Shown: positions 1 through 10,731 of the stretch, piece after piece
Layout of the letters: every line of letters starts with the position of its first letter
How positions within the stretch are numbered: position 1 is the stretch's first letter
NCBI GenBank assembly: GCA_902806595.1
Contig: CADCXC010000003.1
Location: 2,914,001 to 2,978,000, forward strand
DNA from: Pyrenopolyporus hunteri
Lineage: Eukaryota > Ascomycota > Sordariomycetes > Xylariales > Hypoxylaceae
Length of the DNA stretch: 64,000 bases
Direction of reading: 5' to 3'
Notes under the pieces: generated by a model
The model's input: the letters and a program-made list of their open reading frames with translations, nothing else
Told to the model about the DNA's origin: nothing
Database searches by the model: none
Program-made: the position numbers and the translations under genes

Positions 1-1386
1 GGTGCCGATCTATCGAAGGGCTTTGATCAGTTCGACAAGCACGATAACTCCAAGGATGAACATATCGATAGTCTACTTAAGACTATCATAGCCCACGAGC
101 AAGAGGTGGGAAAGAAGATTGACGCGCATATTGTCACCTGGCGTGGCATGATGACGAAGGTAGAGATAATCATAAATGTCTAGGCCGTATCGCCGTAAAG
201 AAGCTTCATCTAACTCTCATAGATCATGTCGGCCCCATTCGAGGACCGAGATGGGTATGTGGGCATTGAAGAGACGAACATTATAGTCTCAAAGTCTAAC
301 GGAGTGTTGGTCTAGCTTCGAGATGAACGCTACCTTGTATCAGGTGCGCGACTCAAATATTTCTATATCTCTCAGATTTAGCTAATTCTGTACTGTAGGA
401 TTGCATGTATGCTTAGAGCGGTCGTCTCTAGCCGTACTTTCACTAACTGGGCGGTCCCTTAGCTTCATCGAGGAGAACTTTGCTTACGGACGATCCACAC
501 AACTAGAGCAACAGCGTCAGCAGCAGTCGCGGCGGGGGCAGATCTCGCCAGACGTCATGACGTTCTGGGGTAAGCACAAGATTCCTTATTCTTTGGCCCC
601 GTCGTCTTATTCTATATAGGTTATAAGTTCGAGACGTTATCTTGTCTCCCACGCCCTTGGGGAGAGGTCAGTAGAGATTTCATCGAGAATAGGGACAAAG
701 AAATCGTCAACAACAAGGCTCAATACTGCTCTGTGGTCCGCACAGGAATTGGCAATACGACGTTGTGCCTAGGAGGAGAGGTCGATGCCAGTACGTCTAC
801 TCTCGTGCACTGGCCTTGGGATGTCTTATACTTACGTAGGCGATCAGTTTGGGATTCCAAGCCAGCACAAAAAGGGGCCCCGATTAATTGGATCGAGCTT
901 AAGACCAGCGTCGAAATTCGGGATGATAGAGGCATGCACAATTTCGAGCGAAAGCTCATGAAGTTCTGGATTCAATCTTTTTTGTTGGGTGTACCAAAGA
1001 TAATCGTTGGCTTCCGCTCTCAGCAGGGTATCCTCACGAAGCTTGAAGAAATCCAGACAGCTAGTATACCTGAGACGGCCATTAAACGAGGTGTTAGAAG
1101 CTGGAATGCAAATGTGTGCATCAACTTCGCCGCTACCTTCCTGGAATGTAAGGCCGGCCTGGGGCACGTTATCCCATGTCTATTTGCTGACCTATCTTTA
1201 GGGTTAAGAAATACCGTCAATGACGAAGGTGTTTGGAGAATACGGCGACGACCAAACTCTGGAGCCATCGAGGTGTTTAAGGTCGAGGAGGTTGGCCACG
1301 GACAGATTCTCACGGACGAGTTCATCAACTGGCGCATCAAGCTAAACCTTGGTGGCGGTAGCGGCAGCGGCAGTGGTAGTCCTTAA
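1..1386 (+). CDS. RAI1: Decapping nuclease RAI1/DXO family, 3' part (5' end outside window)
   Basis: Partial at the left edge. Joining 1-159, 223-254, 316-343, 399-406, 463-569, 620-790, 848-1147 and 1202-1386 gives one open frame with RAI1/DXO hallmarks: TWRGMMTKIM, APFEDRDGFEMNATLYQ, FIEENFAYG, FWGYKFET, then catalytic acidic motifs GEVDA-IWDSKP and WIELKT. Family members remove incomplete or non-canonical 5' caps from RNA, and the yeast protein binds and stimulates the nuclear exonuclease Rat1/Xrn2. Seven introns of 54-63 nt all have GT..AG ends. The exon at 399-406 is only 8 nt, yet is needed to keep phase and gives DCIFIEEN. The protein ends in a short Gly/Ser tail (GGGSGSGSGSP). It is convergent with the hydrolase gene, 149 bp apart. 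Identity is secure; the microexon is inferred from phase. Confidence 0.93.
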
Positions 1387-1535
1387 GGTGGTGTTTTTCT
1401 AACAAGATCTACCGGACCTGAAAATATATGGATCTACATGATCTATAATGCCTGTCCCTTTCTATAGATACCCATTTGAACTCTATACAGTTCCAACTCG
1501 CTATCATATGCAATTCGCTCCGGCCCTAACACCGC

Positions 1536-3055
1536 CTATCGATTCAGATTTACATGCATCTTGCGTCGTATAGGGTCGAAGTTGGTTTTGAACTGGGGAT
1601 TTCCCCAACTCAACTCCCCGTTGGCCTCGCTGTGTATGCTGTTGAGATCTACCTCAAATGCCATATGGTTGAGGAAGTTGCACACCTGTCAATTGTTAAT
1701 ACACGAACTTCCAAAAATTCATGAACCGGATGTCCTTACTGGTTTTCCATGCCATCGTCCCCCTCCGATCTCGAACCAGCCTAAGTGCCCGCCGAGCGAC
1801 GTAGTGCACAGCACCGTGTACGGGTTTCTTGATGCTTCAGGATACGGAAGAGCCAGCCGCGAGGCGATGGGGTCATCCTCAGCGTTGATCGCAAGGAGCG
1901 GAATTCGCACGGCCAGCAGCGAGTCTGAACTAGAGGCATCTCTATAGTATGCCTCCTCAGTGGGGTACCCCCAAGTAGGGCACTGATAGGCCCTATCGAA
2001 TTCGTAGAGGTACTTCAACTTCAATAAGTGATCTGTGTCTATATTTGTATACTTGTCAAGTTCCGCCTTGTGCCTCGAGGACAAGGATCTCATGGCATCT
2101 AGGAATGGTGATTTAGCCTAGTTTCTTGTTTGAGTGGTATGGCTACTAGGACACTTACTACCGAGCACTCGTTGGTAAATATGTTGTCCGATGAATGTGC
2201 TCTGGAGCATCTTCGACGATATATGAAGAGCCCAAGGGTTCGCGACTACGACTGCGGCCTTGAGTGGAGTGGCGGAGCCCTCCTCGCCTAGATACTATAT
2301 TGCGTGTTAATGCGATCTTTCTAGGGATTCTATTTAGCTAGAATTACTTACGTTTGTGAGAATACAGGCTCCAAGCGAAAAACCTAGACCGAAGAGTGGT
2401 CGATTTGGATACGTTTTCTTGAGCCATTTGATGGTCTATATGCATGGTAAGATGAGCAACGTATCCCTAATGTCAACGTATTGGAATGCCGCCTTACTTG
2501 TCTAACATCCCACGTAGCCCGCGCATTGTAGAGCAAGCCCGTGGTAATCTTGCTATTAGCACAACCCCTCGAATTCACAACACACGCCTCCCACTTCCCA
2601 CTATCGATTAAAGGGGCGATTGCATGGCGGAGGTAGACCTCGTGCGAGCCGCCCGACAGGCCGTGGAGGATGACGAGCATAGGCCGGTCATCGTCGGAGC
2701 CCAGAGCCGAGAGCTCATCCTCGGTGAAGTACGCCGTCCGCGGGGGCAGGGTCTCGTCCGCCTTCTCCTCCAGCGAGGGATCGGTGACGGCGAAGTCCAC
2801 GGCGAAGCTGCCGTTGAACTCGGCGTGGTCGGCCTCGAAGATCTTCCGTCGGTAGCGTAGCGGCGGCCCGTGGGACTTGGCGGCCGTCCACATGGTCTGC
2901 GCGTACCCGTTGAAGAGCAGCGGGTTCAGCTGGCACGGCGGAACGGCGGCCTCGCATATCCGGAGCAAGTCGGTGGCTTTGCCGTTCTTTTCCTTTAGAG
3001 AAAGAGGTTCGGGTGAGGTGGTGAAGTTGATATTAGCCCGTCCGAACCACTCCAT
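1536..3055 (-). CDS. Alpha/beta-hydrolase, ABHD1/3 - Eht1/Eeb1/Mgl2 family (acyltransferase or lipase)
   Basis: Five exons on the minus strand (3055-2498, 2435-2352, 2294-2159, 2098-1740, 1685-1536) give a 428-residue protein. Visible landmarks are the oxyanion loop HGLSGGS, NSRGCANSKITTG, the nucleophile elbow GFSLGA (Ser about 206), acid NAEDDP (Asp about 334/335), and catalytic His in GGHLGWF (about 364). Yeast relatives make medium-chain fatty-acid ethyl esters or hydrolyse acylglycerols; the substrate here cannot be told. The start is taken at MEWFGR, because an upstream in-frame ATG at 3076 adds only seven residues that do not look like the family. Introns are 56-62 nt with canonical ends. 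The upstream spacer of about 1.1 kb is shared with divergent MAU2. Confidence 0.92.
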
Positions 3056-4160
3056 TTTTGACCGCTTATTACACACACTCTCTCCTTTTCTCTAAAGATT
3101 ACTAGTTTCGGATTAAGGCAAGTCTAAGTTGAAATTTTAACGGTAATACAAGTAGAAGACATGAGCAATTTTATACGAATTGAAGCAGAAAAGAAATTAG
3201 TTCACATGGGACTTGAAAGACACTGAGCCAAGTAGGTAGACTGATATAATTGTGTAGATAAACGAAGCCAATACGAAGACCCCGTTATATGGATAGCAAT
3301 AATTCGCCGCTCCTACATGTCGTCCTCCACTTACCTCGGCTTATACCCAGCTGGGACATAGTGGCGTCTGCATACCTACCTAGGCACAAGTACGTATCTC
3401 GGAACGTTGATGGTAATTGAAGTAAAGAGAGAGTTAATCGATTAGGTAGGAAGGAAAGATCCAGGTACAATACTCATTATAAAGCAACGGTCTCAAGAAT
3501 TAACCTTTTGAGCCGCAGCTACGTAGATAGGTAGGAGGTACCTTTACCTTTACCTTTGTATTGTACAATACAGTTAAGATAGTCATATCTTGAAATGAGT
3601 GGGGCACGGAGTAGTAAGGTAAGGAGGTATCGAGCATGTAAGTAAATCTTGCATATATGTAGGTACAGGGTTAGGATCTATAAGTACCTAGGTAGGCATA
3701 CTCATACACCGTCTGTATACTTGTCATTCTATAATATTATAGAATAGGGTAGGTACCAACAACTTGTAATTGGTTTCTTTTTCTTTACTCATAAGGGCGT
3801 GGTTTATTCCTATCCGGTTTTTATTAATAGGAGGTTCTATGAGAGGTTTGAGCAAACAAATCGGATGCGTATTAACTGGATTAAGTAATAGCACAAAAGT
3901 AGACGGTGATGGAAGTACCTAGGTACCACCTATCGAACTTAGGCCGGGCTGTTTCCGCCGCCTGTGAGATCACGTGACACTCCAGCTGGGACTTACGACG
4001 TCGCGGCGCGCGCTTCGGCTGATCTTCCGCAACTAATCATCATCCTTAACTATATCCGAATTATCAGCCTCACGAAGCGACGTTTCGATTCGAATATAAG
4101 AACGCTGTTTACCCGCTTAACGTAGGAACGGTTTAAGGCTGCGCCGAGTGCGATGAAATT
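3056..4160. other. Divergent intergenic region, hydrolase / MAU2
   Basis: About 1.1 kb without a credible gene. It should hold both promoters. It contains several TAGG/CCTA-type tracts (around 3355-3385, 3520-3560, 3683-3700 and 3915-3930) and a GC-rich stretch with a TCACGTGA palindrome close to the MAU2 start. No long open frame with coding character was seen. Confidence 0.7.
3970..3977. promoter_or_regulatory. E-box palindrome TCACGTGA upstream of MAU2
   Basis: TCACGTGA is a perfect 8-bp palindrome about 190 bp upstream of the MAU2 ATG. CACGTG is the recognition core of fungal bHLH factors (Cbf1/Pho4 type). A functional role is inferred from position only. Confidence 0.35.
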
Positions 4161-7100
4161 ATGACATATCCCGGCTCGATGCCCCATGGCCACGGCTCGG
4201 GGTTCAATGGCCAGCAAACTCAATATCCCCAGGCCGTGAACAACGGCGGCGTCGGCGGCGCCGGCAGCTATGATGCTTGGGGTAATGCTCAATACCAACA
4301 GCCCTATCAGGCCGCTGTTTTCGCTCCGACCCCTTATACTCCTCAACCGCATCCTCAACCGCATCCTCAGCAACACACGTCTGTGCCCACGCCCACGCAC
4401 ACGCACACGCACACGCACGCGTACAATGCCCAGCAACCGCAGTCTCAGAATGCGAATTACCAATTCCACTCCTACGACCCCTCCTTCGATCAACGGCCTC
4501 ACCAATCCTCACCACAGAACGGCGTAAATCTACACAACATACCACAAACCGCCCAGCATACGCCTCAGCAACACCAATACATCCCACAGACTAGCTGGCA
4601 GCAAATGCCGCCGCCCCTACCCGTGCCTTCGCCGTCCTACCAAACTCCGCCGCTCCAGGTTATAACGCAAACACACGCACACACACAAACGCAAGCGCAA
4701 GCGCAAACTCAAACGCAAACGCAAACGCAGGCTCAGTATCAATATCAACCCCAACATCCACAGCAGCACCCGCAGCAACCACAGCAACAGCAACAGCAAC
4801 AGCAATACCAACGTCAATATCAACCGCCCACGCCTCAACAGCAACAGCAACAGCAATACCAACGTCAATATCAACCGCCCACGCCTCAACAAGCTAACTC
4901 GCCTATCCCTATCCAGTCGCCGCAGTTACCACCACACTTTGCCCCGACGCCCGGCAATAGACATATGAGTACGAGTGCGCGAATGGAACAACATGCTAGT
5001 CCTGTGTCCGCGAGCCCTCGGCTGTCAACACACGGCATTACGAGGAGCCCAAGCGTCGGGTCGGCGAGGTCGCCCGCTCCGATGCCAGGGCTTGTGCCAC
5101 ATCACGCCGATACGAATTCTCTCTTAATTTGCATCGCGGAAGAGTACTTTGCTAAGGCGCGGACGGAAACCGTATCTATGGTGGAGAATCTCGACTCCGA
5201 GACTTTAAATCAGTATCAGAAACTCGTTGCGACGGGACTAGCCTGTCTCGAAGCCGTCTTAGAGAGTCCCAAATTAGATCCCCGGTTAGAAGCCAGAGTC
5301 CGGTTCCGATATGCTAGTATCTTGTGCGAGGAAACAAATAATGTGATGGAGGCTGAGACCGCCCTGACCAAGGGTATCACGCTTTGTGAAAGAGTAAAAT
5401 CACGCCTAGTAACCCCTAAACATGTTCGGCTATTCGCTGACCCCCGGCTTAGAATCGATTTACGGACCTAAAGTATGCTATGCATTTTCTTCAAATCAAA
5501 CTACTCTTTTCGCAGCAGAAAGTAAAGGCGGCTATGATCGCAGTAGACGGCCGGATAAGGGATGCAGAAGTGTATGTAACCGGCCAGGCACCATGATTAC
5601 GCATCTTCTAACCGAAGCAGAGTGAAACACTACCACTGGATCTACGCCTTTCGCTTTCTGAAGACTTCCATGTATCTCCAGTCGGCTAATCCGTCCGAGA
5701 CGCACGCGCTGGATAACTTGAAGGCCATTACCAATTTGGCTGGCCAGAGGAACGACCACGCCATCTTCGTGGTGGCCTCTTTACTAGAAGGCCTCAGCCT
5801 TCTCAAGACCACGAAGGATGATGCTATTGTCCGTGTACAGGCCTGTATTGCTCAGGCCTTGAAATATCAGCTCGAGGATTCCGTCCGCATTCCGCAACTC
5901 GACGTTTTGGCTCTTATGCTCGACCTCGCCTGCAGTTTACAGCAGAAGTCAGTCCAGATAATCATACAAAAACTAAAAAGTCTCCAGGACCACATGGATG
6001 TTTACATGAACGACAAGTCTTGGCACTCTATAGATTCAGAACTTCTATTGCCCATCCGGAAGAGCAATACAACGGTAATTAGCGATGACACGTCGGCTAT
6101 ACTGAGACCTGGATCTGACAACGACTCCTACGACTATCTCGCCATGTCGTTCTGGAGCAAGCTAGAGGCGTTCAACGTGACGTAAGAATATACTGTTTCG
6201 CATTGGTTTCGCCGCCGCTGACGGTATTTATAGGTACACATACAGTGGTCTCGCGCTTTTGTACCAAACTCCTCGCCATGACAAGAAGATATTCAGACTC
6301 TGGGAGGAGGCTCTGTCACAATTACAAAAGAGTAAGTCAATCCGAGAAAAATGCTGCGCTGTGGCTTCTAACAACTCGTTATAGATGGCATTAGGCTACG
6401 AGGACTACCTAACTCACTCGCGGACGCGATTTCGAAGGCGGATTGGCAGAGGGAATGGATGTGCTACCTCTACATCCTTCAGGGTCTACACTTCGCAACT
6501 CACACTCGATGGTCTGAAGTCAAGAAATGTGTGGCACACCTAGAAGATATCGTCAAGGCTCCACTCGGGCCTATTGCTGTGTTGTATTCGACATACCTGG
6601 CGGGGGTATACCATCAAGGGACCGGCGATTTGAAAACGGCCAACTCGATCTTCGGCAGCCAGATCTTCAGCCTTGGTGGCAATAACGAAAGGAGCGGAAA
6701 CCGGAAAGCGGCCGAGCTCGACGTATCACTGCTGGCGGCCTTTAATCGAATCTGGATCATGCAGCATCCGAACTACCGAGATGACCAGCTGACGTTGAAC
6801 CTTCTGGAGCAGCTCCGTCCGCTCTGCAGCGACCACCCCAATCCAGAGATTCGTACATCGTACAACCTCGTGCTAGCGGCAGTCCAGACGAACCCGCCTA
6901 TCCCGATGACAGCGGTCAAGATGCACATATCAACGGCACTGAACAGCGCGCAGTCTCTGGGCAACGTGCATACGTTATCTATCGCGCTCAACGTCATGCG
7001 GGCCAAGCTTTTCCAGAGCATCGTCGGCGACCAGGCGCTCAAGAGCGCGAAGGCCGCTTCGAACCAGGCAAAGAAAAGCGGCAATACGCTCTGGATGAGT

Positions 7101-7223
7101 GTGGCGGATGGTATGCTTGCGCAGAGCTACGACGTCCAGGGACAGGCTCTGGAGGCGGAGAAAGCGTGGGGGGATGCGACGCAGTATGCGCAGCAAGCCT
7201 CCAACATGATGAGGCAGGAATAG
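4161..7223 (+). CDS. MAU2: Cohesin loading factor MAU2/Scc4 (Ssl3)
   Basis: Five exons (4161-5393, 5453-5571, 5621-6181, 6234-6331, 6385-7223) encode 949 residues. Residues 1 to about 315 are low-complexity, rich in Gln, Pro, His and Thr. From about residue 316 the sequence becomes the helical TPR-like Scc4/MAU2 fold: SLLICIAEEYFAKAR, RVRFRYASILCEETNN, KHYHWIYAFRFLK, EWMCYLYILQG, AVLYSTYLAGVYHQGTGDL and LSIALNVMRAKLF. MAU2/Scc4 pairs with Scc2/NIPBL to load cohesin on chromatin and is nuclear. The ATG at 4161 is in frame with the whole Q-rich region. Introns are 49-59 nt with canonical ends. The Q-rich part contains a 51-bp tandem duplication, so its length may vary between strains. Identity is confident; the exact start is less so. 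Confidence 0.93.
4788..4889 (+). repeat. In-frame 51-bp tandem duplication in the MAU2 Q-rich region
   Basis: Two identical 51-bp units (4788-4838 and 4839-4889) each encode 17 residues, a Gln run followed by YQRQYQPPTPQ. The unit length is a multiple of three, so copy-number change keeps the frame. Shorter CAA/CAG, ACGC and CAAACG repeats flank it. Confidence 0.95.
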
Positions 7224-7858
7224 TTTGACCTGAGTTGGAGGTGGCAGCTAGCGAAGCAAACCCGGGTCCGTCTGAAGGTAGGGCGTTATGTATAATACTA
7301 TGGGATGGGATTGCATTGTAGGATCGTGCGGGTAGGTCGGGTGGTATGAAGTTGGCGTTAGTTGGGTCACAAGGGAGGGGGAGCGATTGTCATTCTCGTT
7401 GGCCGAGTCAGACGTGCCGACATGATACCCTCTCATCGTTGATAGGTTGTAAGAAGCTTTTGACAAATTCCGACGCCACACAGCATCGTTGCAGGATCTA
7501 CGCACGAGGGAAGCAAGCCGAGTGAGCTACGGTAGAGAGAGAGGCATGACCCGGGTTCAACGTTACTCAACATAGAAGAGCCGCGCCATTTCGAGCCTAT
7601 TCCGACGGATCGATGCTCCAGGTTTCCCGGCAGCATGAGCCAAGAGATGCAGCTCACCTGCGCTCACCGGCGCAGTCGGGACCTCGTATTGGGCACCGCG
7701 TAGCACGAGAGCGCTATACGACACCCGTCGGTCCCGTCCATCGTATTAGTACAGACACTTTGACCGAGAATAATCCCCGTCCCTCTCTCCCTCCCTTCCC
7801 TTCCCTTAGGCGCCCCCCTTTTTTTCCCCTCCTAATGGACATGAATGCGAATGGCATC

Positions 7859-7935
7859 CATACATTACATACATTACATACGTACATGCATACACTTACC
7901 TGACCTACATACATTATACATACCTGACCTACACA
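7859..7935. repeat. CATACATTA / TACCTGACC short direct repeats
   Basis: Alternating copies of CATACATTA followed by two copies of TACCTGACCTACA about 30 bp apart. Imperfect microsatellite. Confidence 0.75.
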
Positions 7936-9315
7936 TGTTTGGCACGGTATGACGACAAAGGGGAACTCGGAACCTTCCTCATTAGGCATCTAGAGAAAGT
8001 CTAGAAGGGACCGGCCCAGCCCTGCCCATGCCGAGCTTCGACTATCTATTGCGAATATTGGGTATGCGGGCAAACAGCGCGCCAGGATGCAAAGATTTCT
8101 TTTGCTTGGTCAGCTATTTCTACCTATCTACATGTAGCTAACTTAGCTGCCTTAGCTACCTACATGTACCAAAGGGACTTGGCTGGCTCACTGCTCGGTG
8201 CCGTCGACGTTACACATAATTTGTTAATAATGTACGGGGTAGCTCGCTATGTACCCACACGTATTGATGCATGCATGTATAACTTGAGCTGGTAGGTTAA
8301 TGGGTAGGTACCTAGGTAGGCAATCAGTCAAGTAAGACAAGGCGGCGATAGGTCTCGGAAAGCTGGTCGGAAAAGTGAGGCAAAGAGAGAGACTGATAAA
8401 AAAAGAAAAGAAAAGGAGACAAAAAAAAAAGCAAAACAATAGAGGTTGTAGTAGAAAGGGAATGCCGAAAACTAGGAGAGACAAGCATGTGTAGGTAGTG
8501 TCTCGTTCCTCTCACCACGTTTTTTTCTTCTTCATTTTCTTTTCTTTTCTGCAGCGACAATCTCGCTCTCTGCGGGCGGCCCCGGCCAAGGAGGCGAGCG
8601 AAGTGCTAAAAATACCATTTCTACGGCCTATCATCTATGCTTTTCTAGCTGTGATCAGGCGTAAAGTTGCTTTCTAGCCTAGAATCCGCGATTTAGGCTC
8701 AGCTGAGTCGAGTCGAGCCGAGCCCGGGTTCGAGGTGAGAAAAGGGGATGCACGTGAGAGCGAGGCGAAAGAAAGTAACATAGTAATAATAATAAGTATT
8801 GTGAGTGTGAGAGTGTATAAGTTATGTGTGTATAAGTCGTACGTAGTATAGTTATATACGAATATATGCGGGTTAGTATGTGTTGTACCTTACCTGTTGT
8901 ATATAATGAGATAAGAGGAAGTACTTGTAGTAAGAATCGAGGTACATACCTAGGTAGGTACATGTACCTACACAAGGTAAGAACCAGGATGAATACAAAC
9001 GCGGATGGATTTGGGTAATAACGTCCTATCCCATGGCCGATGACGACGACAATCATACCCGGCGCAGAGTTTACCTCTTGTAGACATGGGGGCCATGTGG
9101 GCCCGAGAACTTTGAGCTTAGATCCAATCTGTACATAGGTACCTACTTACACGTACGAGCTTGTTTTTTTTTTCTTTTTCTTTTCTTCTTCTTTTCATTC
9201 TTTTTGCTTTTGCCCTTGTTTTGTAGGTACAACACCCACCTAACCTACCACCTACCTAGGTACATGATGATGTATGTTTAGGACAATGTATACCTCTATT
9301 TTAGGTGGTGGTAGT

Positions 9316-9356
9316 ATACCTAGGTACTTACCTAGGGAGGTAGGTAGGTACCTTAC
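9316..9356. repeat. TAGG/CCTA palindromic tract
   Basis: Mixed-orientation run of CCTAGGTA, TAGGTAGG and GGTACC units, typical of many such tracts in the window. Confidence 0.8.
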
Positions 9357-10391
9357 CATGGCAATTGATGGGTACGGATGGATATCCACGATAGCAACGG
9401 GCCTTTCCATCCCACGCTTCTTCCTCTTTCGAAATGCCCAACTGCGAAAAGGGAAAAAGAAAATGAAGGAAACGAAAGACACGAGAAGACCAAAAAGAAG
9501 CCGCTCCGCCGGCTCGAAGTCCCGCTTGCGATCAGGTAATCAGGATGTAATCAGGGTTGCGACCAGATGGGTGACGGCGGTACGTACCGCGCCCGACCAG
9601 TCCCCTGGGTCTCCGCGGTGCGACCCTAGCTGGCCGGCCTATTTATTTTTATTGACTCCATCTTAATCTATTTGCTCGGTCGTTTTTTTCCTTCTGTTGT
9701 TTTTTTTTCTGGGGACGCGGTAGTGGATGGTGGGGATTTGGAAGGGGGAGGGCCAGCAGTCGTGAAAAGTATCGCGTTGCGTATAATGGGGCTATATTTA
9801 CCTACAACTATACAATGCAATACATAGCTGTTATAGTAGCAATTGCATAGCACCGTGGTAGTATAGGTAGGTCGGTATAGGTAGTTATAGGTGTATGGTA
9901 GATAGGGTTAGGTACCTTATGTAGATGCCTGTAGGTATCGGATGTACACCCAATGTAGCGTGGAACACAAGGAGGTACATGTTATGTATGTAGGGGGCTC
10001 TAATTGGTACCTGGGACCCTGGATAGGTACTAAGGTACTGACTTGTATTAGTGATAGCGACGGAGAAGAAGATGAAGAAGATGATGATGATGATGCACGG
10101 TATCTTTGTTCTTTCGCTTCTCTTCTCCTTTTCCCTTCTCCCTTTGCCTTAAGTACATACGTACATACTCCTCTCTCTCTGTCCCTCTTCCTCCTCTCGG
10201 CCAGATTACCACGTTAGCGGCGGCGTCACGCCCTCCCCTTTTCCACCAACCAATACCCAAGTTCGGGAAGTGGGACGTTTGCCGCTGAGGTGCTGGCAAC
10301 GGTGGTAGTAATAATCATGGTAGTGGTGGTGGTGGTGGTGTTTGTCTGTTTGTTCGCGACGCCCTCGCCACCTGGGATAGGTATCATTTAC

Positions 10392-10431
10392 CCACACACA
10401 CATACATACCTCACATACCTCACATACACAC
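10392..10431. repeat. CACATACCT imperfect repeat
   Basis: ACACACAC followed by CATAC, ACCTCACATA and CCTCACATA units. Simple repeat in the gene-poor spacer. Confidence 0.7.
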
Positions 10432-10668
10432 CCTCTTATACACGCAAACGCTACCCCCCCGGTGGTTGGGAAGGGATAAGGAACCAAGATCCAGCAGGGT
10501 ACGGAGTTAAGGCGCGCAGGGTGGTGTGTCTCTATACGTGTGTATGTGTGGGTTTAGTTTGCGTGTGGACTCGTGACTTGTCGTTGCCAAGTTGCGCGGG
10601 AGTTCGTCGGCGCTTGTCTTTTGGTTGTCTACATAGGACCTGACTGCATACATGCCGCAATACTACTA

Positions 10669-10731
10669 CGTCTGTACGTCTGCCTGTACGTCTGTCCGTC
10701 CGTCTGTCTGTCCGTCTGCCCGTCTGCCTCT
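10669..10731. repeat. GTCT/GTCC/GTAC tetranucleotide repeat
   Basis: About 63 bp of alternating GTCTGTCC, GTCTGCC and GTACGTCT units. Imperfect tetranucleotide repeat. Confidence 0.8.

Noticed and set aside
4617..4892. Leucine-rich frame on the minus strand opposite MAU2
   Set aside because: It is the complement of CAA/CAG repeats in the Q-rich coding region.
8679..9056. 125-codon frame on the minus strand in the gene-poor region
   Set aside because: Tyr/Thr/Leu repeats come from TATA/GTAC low-complexity sequence; no motif, no neighbour exon.
9252..9666. Overlapping frames on both strands near 9.3-9.6 kb
   Set aside because: They translate TAGG/CCTA tracts and a purine-rich run (KGKKKMKETK); no coding evidence.
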